NCBI GenBank assembly: GCA_027039295.1
Contig: JALWEW010000024.1
Span: 1 to 17,209, forward strand
From: Acidilobaceae archaeon
GTDB taxonomy: Archaea; Thermoproteota; Thermoprotei_A; Sulfolobales; Acidilobaceae
DNA: 17,209 nt
Reading direction: 5' to 3'
Position 1 is the first letter of the stretch. Each line of letters opens with the position of its first letter. This document shows positions 13,852-17,209 of the stretch, piece by piece. A program made the position numbers and the translations under genes. Below the pieces are notes generated by a model. It saw nothing but the letters and a program-made list of their open reading frames with translations, searched no databases and was not told where the DNA came from.

Positions 13852-15299
13852 CTGACCGTCACCTCCCTAAGCCTCATGTATGGCCCACCCATCCACACGG
13901 GTACCCCCTGCGGGGGCTCTCCCTTACCACAGGTCCCGGCATAGAACTCGAGGTCCCTGGAGACGGCATCTACGCTCGCGAAGAGTGCCCTAGTCGTGCC
14001 CTCGAGCACAGCGCCCCTGACGGGGCGTTCCACCCTACCATTCCTGATCAGATAGGCCTCGAGGGCGCCATATCTCTGGCCCCACCTGACGTCGTCTATA
14101 TTCCACTCCATGTACTTCTTAATGAAGATGCCGAGCCTCACATCCTCCAGGAGCTCGTCGAGGCTATAGTCGCCTGGTGCTATGTAGGTGTTCGACATCC
14201 TAACTATGGGCTCGCTACGGTAGTCCATCGCCCTGGCCGCCCCATTGCTCTCGATACCGTAGACTGCGGCCGTCTCACGGTTGTGGAGCATCTCGTATAG
14301 CTCGCCTTGCTTGTAGAGGATTCTAGGCCTAGCCGCTACCCCCTCATCGTCGTATAGGTAGAATCCATAGCTACCAGGTATCGTGGGGTCATCGATGACC
14401 GTGACGTGTCTCGAGCCGATTATCCTCCCCTTGTAGTAGGTCCTGAAGCTCAGCCCCGCCTGCGCTGCCTCCCTCCCGAGGATCCTATCGGCCTCGCTCG
14501 GGTGGCCGGAGGCCTCGTGAGCCATGATGCCGGAGATCTCGGGCGAAACCACAACATCCATTACACCCTTAGGGCTGGCCTCAGCCTTCACTAGGTTTAT
14601 GTACAGGCTCTCCACGTCGGATTCCATGCTCTCCCTGAGGCCCATTTCATCGATGACCTCTAGGCCCCCACTAGCCCCTATCATGAACCACCTATTCGCC
14701 CTCCCCTTGTCGGAGGAGGCCGCTATGTTGTAGAACACCGAGACCCGCGGGATCCTAGACCTCACGAACGCCCCATCACTAGTTACGAGGAGCTTCTCCT
14801 CAACGGACTCTCTGTACACTATTGTCACGCTGTTAACCCTAAAGCCATCCCTCCCAAGGAAAAGACCGCTATAGATGTCACGCAGGAGTCTAATCTTGTC
14901 CTCCACCGCCAGTTCAGCTGGATCCCTGCGTGGCCTAACCTCGTAGCTTGCCCTGCCAAGCCGTGCAGGAGCCATCTCTATAGGCTTCTTCACGAGACCA
15001 GCCGAGACCCTGGCTGCCGCCACAGCCCTGAGCGCCCCCTCTTTTAGGTCGTCCTGCGCTGCCCTCCCCAGCGTCGCGCTAGAAAAGCCCAGGCCGCCAT
15101 CAACCACGGCCCTAAAGGCGACACCCCATCTCTCGTCCGAGCCTATGCTAACAACTGCCCCATTCATTAACACTATGCTGGTTGACGAGAGGGTGTGCAC
15201 TCTGGCCTCAGCATAGCGAGCCCCAGCGCCAATCATCGCGCCAACAGCGCCCTCTAATATGGATTCGTCGAAATCCCAGGCCCCCAAGAGACCACTCAC
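13848..15299 (-). CDS. tldD: TldD zinc metallopeptidase subunit
   Basis: The catalytic subunit of the TldD/TldE peptidase. The 483 residues contain the HExxxH zinc motif as HEASGH (His261, Glu262, His266). The C-terminal CGKG includes Cys457, the position known in the E. coli structure to supply the third zinc ligand. The HNRETAAVYG segment and GxP near the C-terminus also fit. The substrate tunnel lies between the two subunits in the solved structure, so only extended peptides enter. The GTG at 15299 is the likely start; a TATA-like box about 40 bases upstream gives a very short or absent leader, and there is no good SD. It leads a two-gene operon with tldE. A 41-codon gene on the same strand lies 393 bases upstream. 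Confidence 0.94.
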   Translation of the reverse strand: MSGLLGAWDFDESILEGAVGAMIGAGARYAEARVHTLSSTSIVLMNGAVVSIGSDERWGVAFRAVVDGGLGFSSATLGRAAQDDLKEGALRAVAAARVSAGLVKKPIEMAPARLGRASYEVRPRRDPAELAVEDKIRLLRDIYSGLFLGRDGFRVNSVTIVYRESVEEKLLVTSDGAFVRSRIPRVSVFYNIAASSDKGRANRWFMIGASGGLEVIDEMGLRESMESDVESLYINLVKAEASPKGVMDVVVSPEISGIMAHEASGHPSEADRILGREAAQAGLSFRTYYKGRIIGSRHVTVIDDPTIPGSYGFYLYDDEGVAARPRILYKQGELYEMLHNRETAAVYGIESNGAARAMDYRSEPIVRMSNTYIAPGDYSLDELLEDVRLGIFIKKYMEWNIDDVRWGQRYGALEAYLIRNGRVERPVRGAVLEGTTRALFASVDAVSRDLEFYAGTCGKGEPPQGVPVWMGGPYMRLREVTVR

Positions 15300-15331
15300 C
15301 CGGGGATCCAGTGCGGACGAAGTGCCGCCGA

Positions 15332-15341
15332 GCTAAATATG
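15332..15341 (-). promoter_or_regulatory. Candidate TATA box for tldDE
   Basis: On the minus strand this reads catatttagc, about 40 bases before the GTG start of tldD. It implies a leader of roughly ten bases. Confidence 0.45.
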
Positions 15342-15641
15342 AAGATAATGGGAGAAACAGGCGATTATACAGACTACGATTAGGACAAGCCTTACCCCTA
15401 GGGCCGTGGTATGCGGAGCCTAGGATGCTGAGGTACCGTAGGTGGTGGCGGTCGCTCAAGGGGAATGGTCCTCACCAGCTCTCAGGCCTCAGTTGACCGT
15501 CGTCCGCTCATCCCGTAGTAGTTACACCGCCTGAGCCCGGAGTCTCCGTTCTAGGACTCGGATTTAATTATAGCCCCAATATCACTATTTGCAACTGAAG
15601 ATAGATGTTGTGAACCCTGCCCATCCGTGTCACGCCAAACT

Positions 15642-15674
15642 AGGATCCCTAGGATCCCTGGAGTTCAAAGGGAT
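15642..15674. repeat. Tandem 9-bp repeat and adjoining hairpin downstream of the small gene
   Basis: The unit aggatccct occurs twice in perfect tandem (15642-15650, 15651-15659). The second copy also forms the left arm of a 6-bp perfect hairpin, atccct (15654-15659) / agggat (15669-15674), with a 9-base loop. On the minus strand the hairpin begins 18 bases after the stop of the 41-codon gene, so it may stabilise or end its transcript. Confidence 0.5.
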
Positions 15675-15692
15675 GAGACGCCTTAGGGGGCC

Positions 15693-15818
15693 TTAGCAGC
15701 CTAGCCCTGCTACTTCGGCTATGTGATCCTCTAGGGCGACACGGTCGGCCTCAGTTACCCTTAGCCAGTTCCTCCTTCCAGTAACTTCTACCCTCCGGCC
15801 CTCGCTTCTGGCTGCCAT
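15693..15818 (-). CDS. Small 41-residue protein, unrecognised
   Basis: I read this frame by hand. The 41 residues begin MAARSEGRRVEVTGRR, continue with NWLRVTEADRVALEDHIAEV and end AGLGC. The N-terminal half is basic (seven Arg by residue 20); the C-terminal half looks like one amphipathic helix (about 22-37) ending in a C-terminal Cys. Expression signals are unusually complete: a ggaggtg SD (15827-15833) eight bases before the ATG, and a TATA box cttataag (15858-15865) placing transcription start near 15836, just before the SD. Codon use (AGG, CTA, ATA) fits the neighbours. It has no signal peptide or membrane segment. It could be a nucleic-acid-binding protein, a small regulator, or a TldD/TldE substrate, since it lies upstream of tldD on the same strand. 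No homology is recognised. Confidence 0.6.
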   Translation of the reverse strand: MAARSEGRRVEVTGRRNWLRVTEADRVALEDHIAEVAGLGC

Positions 15819-15856
15819 TCACTCCACACCTCCACCTGTTACTGCTGGCGTCGTAT

Positions 15857-15866
15857 GCTTATAAGT
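15857..15866 (-). promoter_or_regulatory. TATA box for the 41-codon gene
   Basis: On the minus strand this reads acttataagc, 40-48 bases before the ATG. The core cttataag is palindromic, so it could in principle drive transcription both ways. Confidence 0.55.
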
Positions 15867-15889
15867 GGTTGTCCCTAGATCCTTCGACT

Positions 15890-15966
15890 ATAGACTTATA
15901 TTAAGAAAAAGATTATATTAAAATAATTGAATTAAATAGTATTTATGGTATTACAGCCTAATATAG
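15890..15966 (+). promoter_or_regulatory. AT-rich upstream tract and TATA box of reverse gyrase
   Basis: About 77 bases here are nearly all A and T. The tract ends in ctaatatag (15958-15966), which starts 50 bases before the TTG start of reverse gyrase and is the best TATA candidate. Such an A/T stretch can bend or melt easily, which may matter for a gene expected to respond to DNA topology. A replication-origin role is not supported, since I find no convincing origin-recognition boxes. Confidence 0.45.
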
Positions 15967-16007
15967 TGGGACATGACTTAACTCATACCGGGTAGGGTGC
16001 TCCCCCT

Positions 16008-17209
16008 TTGGAGAAGGGCGTCGTAGGCAGGGGAATCTACCGCTGGTCATGCCCAAACTGTGGCGGGCCCACCAGCGAGGCCAGGCTGCTCGCAGGGCTC
16101 CCATGCGAGAGGTGCCTTAGGCACCCACCTAGAGAGCGCTCCATCGAGGCCATCAGGGAGGCCCTCAAGAGAGAGGGAACCCTCACCGAGAGGTACGACA
16201 GACTCTACCGTCTCGAGAGGGAGTCGAAGGAGCTGATGAGTTTCTTCGAGAAGGCTGTAGGCTCCAAGCCATGGGGTGCCCAGAGGACGTGGGCCCGGAG
16301 GCTCGTGAGGGGCGATAGCTTCTCGATCATCGCCCCCACAGGCGTCGGCAAGACCACTTTCGGCCTCGTTGCAGCACTCTTCTATGCATGCAAGCACAAG
16401 GCCAAGAGCTACATAGTGGTGCCGACAACAACGCTTGTCGCCCAGGCCAAGGAGAAGCTTGACTCGATGACTGCTAGAGTCTCGTGCCAGCCTAATGTCG
16501 CCGCGATACACGCTAAGATGCCTAGGAGGCTCAGGCGCGAAGCGGAGTATCTAGTCGAGACTGGGGACTTCGATATACTTATAACGACGGCCGCGTACAT
16601 GAGGAAGAACCAAGACATACTCTCGAGGTACAAGTATAGACTCGTATTCGTCGACGACGTCGACGCGGTACTGCGCAGCGCTAGGAGCGTTGACGCTGTT
16701 CTAAAGGTGGTTGGCTTCACGGACGAGGATATAGAGATCGGGCTTAAAGCGCTAGCCCTCCAGAGGAGGCTGGCCTCCCTAGCTAATAGGTATAGGGCCC
16801 TCCTAGAGAGCGGTAAGCGCGAGCGCCTAGAGGATCTTAGAAAGCAATACCTGGAATCGGAGAGGGAATGGAGCGCGCTAAGGGATAAGTTGCTCGCGAT
16901 CAGGGGGAAGGCCGCCTCTCTAATAGTGAGTAGTGCCACTGGAAGGCCCCGCGGGAGGAGGGTCCACCTCTTCAGGGTGCTACTCGGCTTCGAGGCCGGG
17001 GGGCGGGGCGATATAGGCCTGCGCAACGTCATAGACTCGTACACCGACGAGGTGGAGGATGTATACTCCGTGGCAGTGAATATCACCAGGAAGCTCGGCG
17101 ATGGTACGCTGGTCTATGTGCCCGTGGACGCGGGCATAGAGGCCGCTGAGAGGCTTGCCTCGATGCTGAGGGACGCGGGCCTCAGGGCTGAGGCGTATCA
17201 CTCCAAGAA
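16008..17209 (+). CDS. rgy: Reverse gyrase, N-terminal part (cut by window end)
   Basis: The enzyme that introduces positive supercoils into DNA using ATP, found in essentially all hyperthermophiles; it fuses a helicase-like SF2 module to a type IA topoisomerase. The 400 codons present cover the N-terminal zinc finger, CPNC (Cys15, Cys18) and CERC (Cys33, Cys36), and Walker A APTGVGKTT (109-117, Lys115). They also cover the TTAAYM segment, the Walker B DDVD (216-219) typical of reverse gyrase, and SSATGRPRGRR (308-318). The topoisomerase half lies beyond the window. The frame is open throughout. An in-frame TAG at 15993-15995 forces the start after it. TTG 16008 is the only start codon before the zinc finger and has an agggtg SD (15994-15999) eight bases upstream. 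Confidence 0.95.
   Translation, partial: MEKGVVGRGIYRWSCPNCGGPTSEARLLAGLPCERCLRHPPRERSIEAIREALKREGTLTERYDRLYRLERESKELMSFFEKAVGSKPWGAQRTWARRLVRGDSFSIIAPTGVGKTTFGLVAALFYACKHKAKSYIVVPTTTLVAQAKEKLDSMTARVSCQPNVAAIHAKMPRRLRREAEYLVETGDFDILITTAAYMRKNQDILSRYKYRLVFVDDVDAVLRSARSVDAVLKVVGFTDEDIEIGLKALALQRRLASLANRYRALLESGKRERLEDLRKQYLESEREWSALRDKLLAIRGKAASLIVSSATGRPRGRRVHLFRVLLGFEAGGRGDIGLRNVIDSYTDEVEDVYSVAVNITRKLGDGTLVYVPVDAGIEAAERLASMLRDAGLRAEAYHSK

Larger units (their letters stand above)
15300..15692. other. 393-bp gap without a convincing gene
   Basis: Apart from the tldD promoter at its left end and the small repeat and hairpin at its right end, I see no open frame with start signals. There is no tRNA-like T-arm/D-arm pair and no C/D-box set. 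An 8-bp inverted repeat (gcggacga 15313-15320 / tcgtccgc 15500-15507) encloses a 6-bp one (ctgagg 15429-15434 / cctcag 15487-15492), which could be chance. A structured RNA cannot be excluded. Confidence 0.4.

Noticed and set aside
15208..15496. Open frames on both strands over the start of tldD and the gap beyond it (about 80-100 codons)
   Set aside because: They are mostly complements of the well-supported TldD N-terminus, have low-complexity Arg/Gly-rich or Pro-rich translations and no start signals.
15654..15680. gagttcaaag inside a hairpin, recalling a tRNA T-arm
   Set aside because: Stem and loop sizes are wrong (6 bp, 9-base loop), and no acceptor, D-arm or anticodon arm can be paired around it.
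15770..15785. cttccagt, recalling the start of an archaeal origin-recognition box
   Set aside because: Only about eight bases match, it lies inside the 41-codon gene, and there is no second box or cdc6/orc gene in the window.
16047..17201. Minus-strand open frames (154, 225 and 73 codons) over the right end
   Set aside because: All are antisense to the reverse gyrase frame, which is open throughout and carries zinc-finger and Walker motifs in the right order.
1..17209. CRISPR array, insertion sequence or defence island
   Set aside because: No regularly spaced repeats, transposase motifs, terminal inverted repeats with target duplication, or cas genes were seen on either strand.

Overview
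The window looks like a stretch of chromosome from a hyperthermophilic crenarchaeon, most like Desulfurococcales/Pyrodictiaceae. The strongest evidence is the start of a reverse gyrase at the right edge, a marker of hyperthermophiles. A PaREP1 protein, an archaeal AbrB-PhoU regulator, an archaeal type IV pilin, heavy use of AGG and ATA codons, GTG and TTG starts, and recognisable archaeal TATA boxes and Shine-Dalgarno (SD) sites all agree. The species cannot be named from sequence reading alone.

Layout. Positions 1-1275 are clearly AT-rich and hold a membrane protein with an HEXXH motif and a type IV pilin-like protein. The rest is mostly GC-rich. Positions 1279-5657 form an acyl-CoA/lipid block: acyl-CoA dehydrogenase (-), a PaREP1 protein (+), then a thiolase plus its DUF35 OB-fold partner as one minus-strand operon, divergent from a stand-alone SCP2 lipid-carrier protein (+). 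Next come an amidohydrolase (-), a DUF2208-like membrane protein (+), and a THUMP protein coupled to a phosphohexomutase (-). From 9747 to 12529 on the plus strand lie an AbrB-PhoU regulator, a KaiC/RAD55-like protein that has lost its P-loop, and a histone-deacetylase-family hydrolase; the last two are coupled. From 12526 to 15818 on the minus strand lie TldE, TldD and, 393 bp upstream of TldD, a 41-codon gene with its own TATA box and a perfect SD. A reverse gyrase N-terminus (+) runs off the right edge.

How the genes fit together. The thiolase, DUF35, SCP2 and dehydrogenase plausibly act on acyl-CoA substrates. The thiolase/SCP2 pair is a split version of the eukaryotic SCP-x fusion, and the dehydrogenase and thiolase upstream regions share a 23-bp element. 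TldD/TldE should form a heteromeric peptidase, and the new 41-residue peptide is a speculative substrate. Gene packing is tight: two convergent pairs share a single CTAG for both stop codons, and two same-strand pairs overlap by 4 bp. Most TATA boxes sit 40-51 bases before the start codon, which implies short leaders and helped decide several starts.
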